Shown one piece after another: positions 48,501 through 58,846 of a stretch of 64,000 bases of DNA. The stretch is from Lineus longissimus. Lineage: Eukaryota; Nemertea; Pilidiophora; Heteronemertea; Lineidae. Position 1 is the stretch's first letter. The number at the start of each line of letters is the position of its first letter. The notes beneath the pieces were generated by a model. The model was not told the DNA's origin, did no database searches, and saw only the letters and a program-made list of their open reading frames with translations. The DNA lies in the NCBI RefSeq assembly GCF_910592395.1, contig NC_088324.1, positions 496,001-560,000 of the forward strand, given 5' to 3'. The position numbers and the translations under genes are program-made.

Positions 48501-49737
48501 CCACCACCTGTTGGTGTCCTTTAATCGAGGCAATGATGATTGGAGTATTCCCGCCATTGTCTTTACATTCTATATTCGCCCCCACTTTAATCAATAGATC
48601 CACCACCTCTTGGTGTCCTTTAATCGAGGCAATGATGATTGGAGTATTCCCGCCATTGTCTTTACATTCTATATTCGCCCCCGCTTTAATCAATAGATCC
48701 ACCACCTCTTGGTGTCCATTAATCGAGGCAACGATGATTGGTGTATTCCCGCTAATGCTTTTACATTCTATATTCGCCCCCGCTTTAATCAATAGATCCA
48801 CCACCTCTTGGTGTCCTTTAATCGAGGCGATGATGATTGGAGTATCCCCGTCCTTGTCTTTACATTCTATATTCGCCCCCGCTTTAATCAATAGATCCAC
48901 CACCTCTTGGTGTCCTTTAATCGAGGCGTTGATGATTGGAGTATCCCCGTCCTTGTCTTTACATTCTATATTCGCCCCCGCTTTAATCAATAGATCCACC
49001 ACCTCTTGGTGTCCTTTAATCGAGGCGATGATGATTGAAGTATTCCCGCTAATGCTTTTACATTCTATATTCGCCCCCGCTTTAATCAATAGATCCACCA
49101 CCTCTTGGTGTCCTTTAATCGAGGCGTTGATGATTGGAGTATCCCCGTTCTTGTCTTTACAATCTATATTCACCCCCGCTTTAATCAATAGATCCACCAC
49201 CTCTTGGTGTCCTTTAATCGAGGCAATGATGATTGGAGTATTCCCGCCATTGTCTTTACATTCTATATTCGCCCCCGCTTTAATCAATAGATCCACCACC
49301 TCTTGGTGTCCTTTAATCGAGGCAATGATGATTGGAGTATTCCCGCCATTGTCTTTACATTCTATATTCGCCCCCGCTTTAATCAATAGATCCACCACCT
49401 CTTGGTGTCCTTTAATCGAGGCGATGATGATTGGAGTATTCCCGCCATTGTCTTTACATTCTATATTCGCCCCCGCTTTAATCAATAGATCCACCACCTC
49501 TTGGTGTCCTTTAATCGAGGCGATGATGATTGGAGTATTCCCGCCATTGTCTTTACATTCTATATTCGCCCCCGATATAATCAATAAATCCAGCACCTCT
49601 TGGTGTCCATTAATCGAGGCGATGATGATTGGAGTATTCCCGCCATTGTCTTTACATTCTATATTCGCCCCCGCTTTAATCAATAGATCCACCACCTCTT
49701 TGTTTCCTATAGCCGAGGCGATGATTAGGATATCCAT
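45559..49737 (-). CDS. ankyrin-repeat / Mab-21 (cGAS-like receptor) fusion protein 2
   Basis: An uninterrupted 1,392-codon paralogue. Residues 1-689 carry 20 almost identical 33-residue ankyrin repeats after a partial first one; two units have the distinct form NDEGRTPIGCVSIEGHQ. Degenerate repeats follow to about residue 900. The last 492 residues align without gaps to protein 1. The catalytic elements are present: GSS at 979-981, E992 and D994 in PDEMDF, and D1166 in LLISLDIVPIF. Differences from protein 1 are scattered substitutions, for example IIEGGVSETIMGF for IIKGGVSETIMRF. The degenerate first copy of the internal duplication has SEHIV where protein 1 has SDHIV. Total length differs by 133 residues, about four ankyrin units. 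Both copies being open over more than 4 kb argues that both are functional. The 12.2-kb insertion begins 179 bp upstream of this ATG. Confidence 0.9.
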   Translation of the reverse strand: MDILIIASAIGNKEVVDLLIKAGANIECKDNGGNTPIIIASINGHQEVLDLLIISGANIECKDNGGNTPIIIASIKGHQEVVDLLIKAGANIECKDNGGNTPIIIASIKGHQEVVDLLIKAGANIECKDNGGNTPIIIASIKGHQEVVDLLIKAGANIECKDNGGNTPIIIASIKGHQEVVDLLIKAGVNIDCKDKNGDTPIINASIKGHQEVVDLLIKAGANIECKSISGNTSIIIASIKGHQEVVDLLIKAGANIECKDKDGDTPIINASIKGHQEVVDLLIKAGANIECKDKDGDTPIIIASIKGHQEVVDLLIKAGANIECKSISGNTPIIVASINGHQEVVDLLIKAGANIECKDNGGNTPIIIASIKGHQEVVDLLIKVGANIECKDNGGNTPIIIASIKGHQQVVDLLIKAGANIDHANDEGRTPIGCVSIEGHQEVVDLLIKAGVNIDCKDNGGNTPIIIASIKGHQEVVDLLIKAGANIECKDKDGDTPIIIASINGYKEVVDLLIKAGANIDHANDEGRTPIGCVSIEGHQEVVDLLIKAGVNIDCKDKDGNTPIIIASIKGHQEVVDLLIKAGADIECKDNGGNTPIIIASIKGHQEVVDLLIKAGANIECKKISGNTPIIIASIKGHQEVVDLLIKAGANIECKDKDGDTPIIVASTEGHKDVVDLLVKADAIIEVSNYENDTPIVCAAKWGNVEIVDVLLKEGACSRSSSYGSLLNIGATFGRRRVVEDLFRRGMSLEIRDLKGNTPLQNAIIKGHLSVVQLLIRSGADTSTSHPSSESIMHSAASCGHADIVKYLGSSDVRKLLDLPNASGWSPIAKAVSGGHFRTVRQLHQLGADMNCSVNGKGLLHLAAESGCLDIYQYLIIAGLDCKRPNIHGLKAYECFPFQSKLNYQASNRLGHSCEQSLSYVMSRLNEQYATPAYRYKLSELSGVLGLGSVNIIEGGVSETIMGFVREKEVVKGSELCGSSAEGTKVQLPDEMDFLRLVSPYHLSRNEMVDKLHGYKYIKTRTIKSRFLSSKALHEGESQNLESSAKAQESKKSGEILLQAVAGGGCASVPVTIRWPDDKPSKRIVSEHIVTTLPVNDWPDDWQEDWSDSALQKGESESEVTADVCVYQRTGYILSHADARRGLASVPVTIRRLENISSSLLISLDIVPIFHVDDWPDDAIKKTWKMDEDTLRKSGYRLVLKPPHKDSEYGRSLPEEDRERMLRISFSHLEPATIAPLDPRIKDAYITAKCLRSPMACGVVIKDTNGVIHFVSHFLTSYLLKTVFLHNIDDFLETNRSLPEMVYIIYSQLEDYLGKGNLPFYWQPSVNLLEGLKLNIAKSHQVAKLMKAIVGRMSRLERGDENHGDDAREDGPGIEAADDEPDIGCYIVKLE
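47671..49650. repeat. 99-bp coding tandem repeat (20 ankyrin units)
   Basis: DNA-level array underlying ankyrin gene 2, the same repeat family as 32,464-34,839 but with four fewer units and a different unit order. Three successive units (repeats 3-5) encode identical residues, and a block containing the NDEGRTPIGC variant occurs twice (repeats 14 and 17), indicating multi-unit duplication. Confidence 0.95.
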
Positions 49738-49915
49738 GTAATTTTTGCACTTTATATGTACTCCAGTTCACAGAATGACAGGAGGAATCTGATTAGCAAA
49801 AAATAACCGAATGCTGCTGCATCGAACGGAGCAAGTTGGAGCCGTGTGGCTGGCATCGTGGACTGTTCTTGGGAGCTGGAAATCAAACATTTCCATAATA
49901 CAGTGCGTATCAAAA

Positions 49916-51037
49916 TGAAATGGCCAGGGCCATTGTGCTCACCTCATGTGGAGGAAAGATGGATAAAGAGCATGGTATTGTGTCATGTAGTGTTAGGTTT
50001 GATGTAGGTCCAAGCAATTACAATTTCCCCAAAATGGCCAATTTACATAACATTCGACCCCTGTGACCTTGAAAAGTAGGTCAAATCAAAGAAGACCCGG
50101 GTTACACATTGAATGGTTGTTAGAATTAGATGTACCTATGATATAAAATTGGTGCCAATCGGGCAAGTCATTACTAGGAATAATGGCATTTTGAAGAATT
50201 TAGGATTTGGCCCCCTCCCTGGAGGCCAAACGGCAAATCAGATCGCACCAAACTTCGGTACCTGAGATCACCTGACCAAGGGGTACATGTGTACTTAATT
50301 TGTGATCAATAGTCATTGCAGTTAAGAAACGTGCCATAGTTACGGCCTGACGGCCAATTTACGCCATTTGACCTCTGTGACCTTGACAAGAAGGTCAAAT
50401 TAAAAACCTGTGTGACATATACTGTATGGTGGTTAGATGTACCCATGATATCAAATTGGTGGCAATCGGGCAAGAAGTTAAGGAATAATCACATTTTTAA
50501 GGTTTTTGGATTTTGCCCCTGGTGGTCAAGTGGTGAATCATATTGGACCAAACTTCGATCCCTGAGATCACCTGACTAAGGGGTAAATGTGTACCAAATT
50601 TGGTATCAATAGTCATTGCAGTTTATAAACGTGCCATCGTTACATCCTAACGGCCAATTTACACCATTTGACCTCTGTGACCTTGAAAAGGAGGTCAAAT
50701 CAAAAACCCGGAGGATATATGATGCACCTTTGCTAGAAGTACCTACCATATTTTTTTCAAAATTTCCCGACTACTATTAAGGGAGATATTGCATATTTTC
50801 ACTTTTAACGTTTGGCCCCCTGGTGGCCAAACCATGAAACGAATCGGACCGAAACTTGGTCTCCAAGGTGTCATGACATAAGGGTACATGTGTACCAAGT
50901 TTCAAGTCAATAGCTCTAACAGTTACGAAACGTGCCCTGCTAACGGACGACGGACGACGACGACGACGACGACGACGACGGACGACGGACGCCACGGTAT
51001 GGGATAAGCTCACCTCTGCTAAGAGGTGAGCTAAAAA
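49916..51037 (+). mobile_element. hairpin-ended ~1.12-kb repeat, copy A
   Basis: Begins TGAAATGGCCAGGGCC and ends GAGGTGAGCTAAAAA. It is internally built of three diverged units of about 300 bp, each with a GGCCAATTTAC...TGACCTCTGTGACCTTG segment, followed by a (GAC)n tract at about 50,945-50,990 and a terminal hairpin at 51,007-51,032. The start (GCTCACCTC) and end (GAGGTGAGC) form short subterminal inverted repeats. These features fit a non-autonomous Helitron/Helentron-like rolling-circle element, but canonical TC...CTRR ends are not clear. No coding capacity. Confidence 0.7.
51007..51032 (+). other. terminal hairpin of copy A
   Basis: Perfect 10-bp stem, AGCTCACCTC with GAGGTGAGCT, and loop TGCTAA, immediately followed by AAAAA. 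It is comparable to 3' terminator hairpins of rolling-circle transposons. Confidence 0.65.
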
Positions 51038-51049
51038 CTGATAGACTCA

Positions 51050-52840
51050 ATGATATCTGGAGTCCTTCCAAATGCAAATGATCCCTTGTATTCTTCAGTG
51101 AAATTTTTCCAGACCCATAATCATACTTTTACATGTCGAAAGAAGTGTTCAAAGAAGGTTACGATACAACCGTCAGAAGGCCATGCATGCGATGCAGATC
51201 AAAATAATGCACCAAAACTAACTGTCCATGGTTGTCGCTTTAATTTTCCTAAATTTCCAATGCGCCAAACTACTATCATTGATGCTCCTGATGTGAACAC
51301 CGTTCCCACAGATATTTACCAACAATGGCGCAACAACTACAAGCGTATACGAAAATTCATACTTCGACAAACATATGAGGCCAACTGCAACAACACTACT
51401 GTCAATTTCACAAGGTTCGCCAATTACACCTTTGACGAATACCTGACTGCTCTAAACATGACAGATGATGATTACATCAATGCAATAAGCACATCAGTTG
51501 CAAGCAAAGGCAGCGGTTCTGAAGTATTCCTTGAACGAGACTGTCAAGACGTCTTCACAAATAATTACAATAGAAACATTCTTGACATCCATGGTGCCAA
51601 CATGGACTTGTCCTTCATCATTGACGAATATGCATGTGTAGCCTATATATTAGGTTATCTCACAAAGGGTGAAAGTGGATTGTCACGCCTGCTCAAACAA
51701 ATTGAGGTAGAAAGTGCAAAGTATGGTCAAACCCCAGACAACAAAATGAAAATGTTCGGCCGAGCCATTGACAATAGTCGTGAGGTGTCCAGGCCCGAGG
51801 CAATTTATCGTATGCTAGGCCTTCCCATGTGCTACAGCACAAGAACTCATCGATTCATCAATGTAAACAAACCATCTCACCGTGATGGCTTGTTACGTCC
51901 AAACATAGACAGCTTAGAGGAAGGTAACAACCCTTTCCACAACAATATCATTGACTATTACAGTAACCGACCAGACAATCTCTCACAAATATGTTCAGCA
52001 GAATTTGCAAGAGATCATAACATTTTTCCTTGCAGTGGTGCTGCAAATCTTGATGACAATATTTTAGACAATGCTGAAACTGATGAACCCAAAAATATAA
52101 ATCCTCGCTTTCCATTGAAGAACAACATGGGTTTTATATCTAAACGTACAAAGCCTATAGTAATCAGATATTATCTGAATAAAAAGGAAGACAATGAAAT
52201 TAAACGTGGCCTGTTGCTACTGTTTCACCCCTTCACGAATGAAAACGAACAAATTCACAGTCATCCACATCAACCTCTATCCCAGTTATTTGAAAAGAAC
52301 TTTCAATTGATAGAAGCTATGCGTCAGCAGTTTGAGCCAAATCGTGACATTTTGGTCAATATAATGACAGCCATGGAGGATTACAATGGTGAACTCGTTG
52401 AAAATGCTTCAGATGACGAGGAAGGCAATGATTCTGATACAGAACTAGAGCCCCCTGATAAAACCTCAAACGAGGATATCAACCACTTCATCTCGTTGGC
52501 AAACAACCCCAAGGACAGTAGTTCATCAAAATTACCTGACAGGTTGTCTATTTGTAAACTCACGCGAAACCTGAACTTACAACAACGTGTGATATTTGAT
52601 GATATTGTACAACGCCTAAAAGATCCCAAACTCAAAGAGAAGCCGTTTCATTTGTACATTGCAGGGAGAGCTGGGGTAGGCAAAACCTACCTTCTCACAC
52701 TGCTGGTAAAACTGGCCAAATATCAGTTAATGAATTCTGGTGATAACCTAAACAAAGACACTGTTTTAACAATGTCACCTACAGCAACTGCAGCACGTCT
52801 AGTTGATGGTGTAACCATTGAAAGTGCCATTGGAATGTAG
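51050..52840 (+). pseudogene. Helitron-type Rep (partial) / PIF1-like helicase, broken
   Basis: A 596-codon frame. The N-terminal part matches the typical Helitron region downstream of the HUH motif: QTHNHTFTCRKK at 21-32, CRFNFPKFPM, NYNRNIL, then NMDLSFIIDEYACVAYILGY with a Y-x3-Y pair at residues 199 and 203 that fits the Rep catalytic tyrosines. The HUH part is missing; repeat copy A abuts the coding sequence a few bases upstream of the first ATG. The helicase starts near residue 535 with Walker A GRAGVGKT at 539-546, and a TAG cuts the frame at 52,838 shortly after. Family role: nicking, strand transfer and unwinding in rolling-circle transposition. Clearly inactive. Confidence 0.8.
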
Positions 52841-52845
52841 ACGAC

Positions 52846-53079
52846 GTGCACCAAACATCAATATTTTCAAACAATGCGACCCTTGCATTCAAGTATGAGA
52901 ATGTACGTTTACTCTGCATTGATGAAATCTCCATGTGCGGGGCCAATAAACTACATAAAATACACACTCGCTTGGAGGATATTATAGGCAAGAAGAAAGA
53001 TCCATTTGGAGGTTTGTCTGTAATAATGCACTGGAGATTTCCAGCAATTACCACCTGTTCGAGATCGTTGGATTTTTAA
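52846..53079 (+). pseudogene. PIF1-like helicase fragment, Walker B region
   Basis: Continues the helicase in a shifted frame: LLCIDEISMCGANKL is the Walker B motif, followed by DPFGGLSVI. Another frameshift then destroys the usual GDFxQLPPV segment. It is part of the same decayed element as the frame ending at 52,840. Confidence 0.75.
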
Positions 53080-53305
53080 ACAATTTACACGCCCCAATGG
53101 TATCCAGTTTACTGCAGTCAACAAATGGAAGGTATACTTCCGAGCCCACCAATTAGATAAAAAAATGCGCTCTTTGGAAGACCCTGCATTTTCCCATTAA
53201 TGAGACAGAATTGGACAGGGCCATGAGGCCCCAACCAATGGTGATGTCAAACATTTAAAAGAACGTATCCAAAATTGTCCCAATGAAAATAACAATGCTC
53301 TATAC

Positions 53306-54720
53306 ATGACTGGTGACATTGCAATCATTGTCCTTGACAACATTCGCCGTCAGCAAATTAATGAACACAAACTGCAACATCTTCTACACACCCCACCAAC
53401 AACTTTTATTGCAGAGGACAAAGTTTTTAATGCCAACAGCTATGACAGAAACAAAGTCTTATCACTATCCTATAGCAAAACAGGCCATTTGCCCTCTGTT
53501 CTAAATTTGAAAGAACAATGCCCTGTCATGCTTACAATCAATTTGAATAAACAAGACGGCCTAACAAATGGTGTGAGAGTTTACGTAGTGCATGTAGATG
53601 AACAAAATGTCATTGTGTGGGTAAAGTTCCCATCCAACATAGGCGTGCGTACAGCGAATGTTGCTAGAACAAAGTACACACCACCTGACATTCCTGGGGC
53701 AGAGCTCATTTTAAAAGCAAATACCACTTTCAAACTTTCGGACAATCCTCAAAATAGTATTAAAATAAAACGACGGCAATTACCTCTGGTATTAGCATAT
53801 GCAATAACAAGTCACAAAGCCCAGGGTTTAACACTTAAAGAAGTAATTATCGACTTCCAAAGGGACTCATCAAACCGTCAAAGCAGAGCACCAGCAGGAA
53901 GCTTCTATGTTGCCATTATACGGGCAAGAAAATTTACTGACGTTTACCTCAAGTCATTCAATAGTTCTCTAATGATCACAGCAGATGCAAATGTCCAAGA
54001 CGAATTGGAAGACCTAGCCTCAACGAGGACACATTCTTTATGCAAAACATACCTTCATCAGCCTCATTTCACTAATTTAAAGGGAATGATTCAGCAGGAA
54101 ATAAAAATAATGTACCTCAATATCAATGGATTTCTGCACGGTGAACACAACATAGACTTGCAATATGACCTTAACGTTCAAAACTGTGATGTCCTCTGCT
54201 TTGCCGAAACCAAACTTTCCTCAGCAATTCCAGATGAAGCCCTGGCGATACCTAACTTCCACCTATTATCAAGACTAGATTTTGCTAGCGAAACTCTTGG
54301 TCTCATTCTCTACATTTCCAATAGCAAACACATAGATATAAACATCAGTAAACAGGTAAACTTTGCTGACACCAAATCACAACTCCTGCAAATATAACTT
54401 AATGGCACTCCTGTGACCTTTGCTTACATTCATCCCACATATGCAAACTCTGGCATTGAAAATCTCCTCCAACAGTGTTCAGGCCAATCAATAGTTATGG
54501 GCGACCTTAACTTTGACATTAACATTGATAACCAACTGCAGCGATTCACTAATATTTGTAAAAAAATTCTTTTACCATTGCCCTGCGGTCCTGCACAAGA
54601 ATTCATGCTCAGTTAGACCATATTCTTACCCACGAGTTGTTAAACAAACAACATCACACAGAGGCATTCCACAACATCGTTTCTGATCATGCAGGCATTA
54701 CCATACGCTACTGTTAAACC
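53306..54720 (+). pseudogene. helicase C-terminus fused to endonuclease/exonuclease/phosphatase domain, broken
   Basis: The frame at 53,306-54,397 has late helicase motifs (AYAITSHKAQGLTLKEV, FYVAIIRAR), then at about residue 265 a new domain starting IMYLNINGFLHG with CFAETKLSS, an EEP-type endonuclease. The frame ends at 54,397. The domain continues in another frame with VMGDLNFDI (54,508-54,535) and, after a further shift near 54,610, LDHILTHE and SDHAGI, which supply the remaining EEP catalytic motifs. A helicase-endonuclease fusion is characteristic of Helentron-type rolling-circle elements. At least two frameshifts make it inactive. Confidence 0.75.
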
Positions 54721-54819
54721 TTCCTCTTACCACTGAAAATCCCACTAATTATGACAGATAAAGCTTGATCCTGCAATTGCTCCAATGTTATCACAACTTC
54801 ATAATTTCTTCTTGTAGCA

Positions 54820-55866
54820 ATGTCCCATTCATCAAGCTTTACCCACACTGCGAAGGAAACGACAATAACAGGATATCTGCATGATGTCAGCGAAATCATG
54901 AAAGGCAAGGATGAAAAGGGCACACAATACTTTAATGCAGAATTGCAAATCAGCGACACTAAATATGACAGAGAAGTGTGCTTCTCGCCTAAAAAGCGAG
55001 AAACTTTCCTCGAGAAAGCATCCTCCAAGAGCCCTGTGAAATTTCAGCATTTTGTCAAAAGTCCAAGTAAATTTGACCATGACAAAAATGATATCAAGGT
55101 GGGGGAACGCACTTCCATGGTTGATACAAATGTGCAGTTCCCATACACAAAGCCTGCACATAGTGCAATTCCAGAAATAAAACTCATTGACCTAGGCTCT
55201 TTTAAGCAGTATCAGCAGGTGAATGTAAATGTTAAAGTCATAAACGTAAAACTACCCGAAGAGAGGAACACTGCAAAGAGAGCTCGAACATCTCTGCAAG
55301 AATGCACAATTTCTGATAACACAGCTCATTCAATCATCACCCTATGGGAAGATTTCATGGACACACTAGAACCAAACAAATCCTATGAGATAAAGCAAGC
55401 ATCAGTGTCGCCTTTTCAGGGAGGAAGGCTGAGCTCTACAAAACACACAGTCATAACACAAATTGAAGATCTCGAAGATGTTGTTCTGCCACCACCAGAT
55501 GAGTCTTTCATCGCCAAAATTGTTGGTGCAGAGGTCTTCATTAAGGCGTACTGTGATGCGTGCAAAAAGAGCATAAATGCCCCTCACCCCGCAGACTCAT
55601 TTTTCAAATGCACTAACTCAAACTGCGGTCTAACGCAGCTCTCAGAAACTATTCAGTACAACAACTGGGCCCGCTTAAGGCTCCGCAAAGAGGACACTAC
55701 CACACTGACGTATGTGTGCCCTGCCCATATCTTACAACCCTTCATCAACAACATACCTCAAAACGAAGACGAAATCATTCCAGCACTATTCCGTCTACCC
55801 CAACACCTTTACAGGGCAGGCAAAACGAAAGTAATTACCAACATGGTCCCAGTGGCTGTTATTTGA
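54820..55866 (+). CDS. RPA70-like single-stranded-DNA-binding protein of the Helitron-type element
   Basis: An intact 348-codon frame. Residues about 15-110 form a weak first OB-like region. Residues about 125-215 form an OB fold (VNVNVKVINVKL...IITLWEDFMDTL). Residues 245-269 form a zinc site (C245, C248, C264, C269; C-x2-C-x15-C-x4-C) as in the C-terminal DNA-binding domain of RPA70. RPA-like proteins are often carried by Helitrons, where they are thought to protect displaced single-stranded DNA. Unlike the neighbouring helicase, this frame has no breaks, which is odd if the whole element decayed together. It could be selected for, or simply have been spared. Confidence 0.8.
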   Translation: MSHSSSFTHTAKETTITGYLHDVSEIMKGKDEKGTQYFNAELQISDTKYDREVCFSPKKRETFLEKASSKSPVKFQHFVKSPSKFDHDKNDIKVGERTSMVDTNVQFPYTKPAHSAIPEIKLIDLGSFKQYQQVNVNVKVINVKLPEERNTAKRARTSLQECTISDNTAHSIITLWEDFMDTLEPNKSYEIKQASVSPFQGGRLSSTKHTVITQIEDLEDVVLPPPDESFIAKIVGAEVFIKAYCDACKKSINAPHPADSFFKCTNSNCGLTQLSETIQYNNWARLRLRKEDTTTLTYVCPAHILQPFINNIPQNEDEIIPALFRLPQHLYRAGKTKVITNMVPVAVI

Positions 55867-58637
55867 AGATACATATACTTGGTATATCATGCATAATTTC
55901 CATCAACGGTATCAAGAGAAAAGCAGTGTTCACTCTCAAGCATAACCAACACTGAAGAACAACTTCATTGTTGTCGGGTGCAGTGGTTGTTAGTGACTTC
56001 AGATGTGAACAAAGATACTATAATGTTCCAATTAAGGTCATCGCCATAAACTCTTGTAGTACAAATATATTTCATTGCCAAACTTTTACTTGCTGTAGTC
56101 AACTTCACAAAATGCTCTAATTGTCCATTATAAGGCGTCTTTGTGAATTTATGTACGTGGTGTCCCACAAAAAAGACACCGAAACATTCCTGCATATTCT
56201 GTGTTTTTTGGTAAAGGGCTGAACATTGCAAAACTCCACCTGTTGCATTAATTTATCCACTGCCACATTATATCATGACATTTGATTTGTCTTCATTGAT
56301 CACAAAAAATAGTATACTTCAGTGTTATCTGTAATATTGGTACCCATTACTGTACACCTCACAATTTTCACAAGCCCTATATTTTCGTAAGTCACGCAAC
56401 AAAAGTTTCAATCGCAAAAACTCATAGGCGCTATAATTGGAGTAATGACGTTACAAACCATATTTACTACTGTTCAATGCCATATGTGGTAACACCAATT
56501 CGCAGATAGCATCACAGTTACAGTATAGCCATTTCCCATTAGAGCATAAGTGCTGCCATCAGGTAATTCTATCACTTTACAGAAGTGCAAATTTTTTATC
56601 GGTGAAATAATTGAAAAAGTGATTCCAAATTAATAATTAGCATCGCAATATTATCATAATCTACCTTATTCAGTATTGACATCGCCTAAGGAACCATTTC
56701 AAAATAACGCAAGGCCAATAAAACTAAATTTTTTAGTTTGGAGACAAGGAGGTCAACGATATAAAGGCCAAAATTTAGTTTCGTGGTGAACTTGCAGCTT
56801 CACCATACAAAATTTTGCAGCAAAAAAGACCCCCGCATTTAGTCTTTTGAAGGGGAGAGGACATCCACTGAGACACTAAAAACTAGTACTTTTGGCTTCA
56901 CTTGTATTTTGAGATGGTCCCTAAATGTATAGTACATCTGCAGGAGAGAACAGTTCATTGTACTTGTCCATGACAAACAACCATATCAAAGCCATGACGT
57001 TGCCAGTTCTTAAACAAAATCACTTACCTTCAAAAAGGTGATTTTGTCCTAAGTAGCAAAAAAAATTATGCAACACACATTGCTGCAAAAAGAAACGATG
57101 GTTAATCAATACTGTTCTCTCATGCAGATTCATACTTGTTGATTGTACAATTTTTTCACTGCCAAATAATGTGTTAATCAGCCATTAAGAGGCCATTCAT
57201 AGAGTACTATGCACCTGTAGAAGGATACTAGTACATACTTTATGGACAACCCCTAATTTGGACAATTTCCACATAAATGGTACATGATCATTATATTTTG
57301 TATTTCGCATTACCTTGTACCATGTCAAGGTCACTGTCTGTATTATCAAACTGTATGGTGAGGTCCACCACAGTGCTTCCAATTTTTATTGCATTATGTC
57401 AGTATTATAAACTTAAGTGATTTTATTGTCCATTCCACATAAATGGTACATGATCATTATATTTTGTATTTCGCATTACCTTGTACCATGTCAAGGTCAC
57501 TGTCTGTATTATCAAACTGTATGGTGAGGTCCACCACAGTGCTTCCAATTTTTATTGCATTATATGTCAGTATTATAAACTTAAGTGATTTTATTGTCCA
57601 TTGCATAATATTTTTCAATTCATTGCTTAGAGTATAGTGCAACAATATACCTCTCAAAACAAAATTGTCCATTTCAAACAAGCTTCTACCATTAAGGGAT
57701 TTTGAAGGTTACCTGTTAAAAAAGAAGTTCCTAAACTAACTATAGGTGGCATGTATATTCATCTGATCAACAGGCAGCTTTGGAGCCTTCACAACCTGTT
57801 TGTAAACAAATAACCTCATACGCCACAACAGCCATCCAATCCCTTTAACCAAGTTTTTAATATACTCAACCCATTATACACCTCTATCTAGTCAATACTC
57901 CTTATTACCTTCAAAAAAATTCTGTAAACAGCACCAATGTCTTAGATATACCATATAACATTAACAATCACACCTTACCATCCAGTCTCTCATCGTACTC
58001 AGGGTTTCTGTCCATAATGTAGCATATAATTAACCAGTACGCATATTAAATACAACAAAGCCTACCTACTGCTGAATTGTCTGTTACTGCTGAATTGTCT
58101 GTATAATGATAACAGTTTATTTCTAATACATATATTCTAATAAACCACTTATTCGTTTTTCTCTTTCCTGCTGTCCATACATTTAGTATCAACTCATCCA
58201 TGGTCACCGAAACTAAAATAATCTTGTTTCTCCAAGGACCCCTTCCCCCTGGCCAGGCCCTCAGGTACTTCAAACCAGGATCTTACATTCCAACCTTCAA
58301 GTGAGGAAAAATCAACGTCCTGAAGAAGTTTCCTCCCGTAGATGGAAGTTTTTAAAAAGACCCCTTTCCCATAGAAAAGTGGAGCACAGGTGCCGTAGTA
58401 CCTAGACACCCCCAAATATTATGCTACCAAATGTTCTTGGCCAATAGCGTAACTCGATTCACATCATGTGATTTCAAGTCATCACATCGTATCGGATCCA
58501 AAAAAGCAATAACGGATCCAAAAAAATGTCGTAACGGATCCTAAAAGGTTTTTTTGTATATTTCATTAAAAACAAATTGTTTCATTATTTTCCTTTGGAT
58601 TGATTTCTTTGCCAAGACATTTGGTTGCATAATATAG
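55867..58637. other. non-coding interior of the 12.2-kb insertion
   Basis: AT-rich, no supported gene. A 167-bp segment starting CCACATAAATGGTACATGAT is duplicated in tandem at about 57,268 and 57,435. AACGGATCCAAAAAA-type words recur three times near 58,490-58,545. Confidence 0.5.
57268..57600. repeat. 167-bp tandem duplication
   Basis: Two adjacent, nearly identical copies, starting at 57,268 and 57,435. Non-coding. Confidence 0.85.
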
Positions 58638-58723
58638 CAAATAGTGGATGTTTAAGGTCGTCCAATATGGAATTTTGCTGGACGAAGAAATTCCATATCG
58701 GACTCCCAAACATCCACTATTTG
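58638..58723. repeat. imperfect hairpin, MITE-like
   Basis: Arms CAAATAGTGGATGTTT and AAACATCCACTATTTG, plus GTCCAATATGGAATTT mirrored by AAATTCCATATCGGAC, form an 86-bp fold-back. Confidence 0.6.
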
Positions 58724-58846
58724 TATAGTGGCGGACCCAGGCCAATGCTTGAAGACGCAGGGTCGAAACTAGAATATTCGGCCAGGGCAGAAAGGTCCTC
58801 CAAGGGACAAAAAGGGCACAAATTCGTCCACCCCAACGCTCCACGT

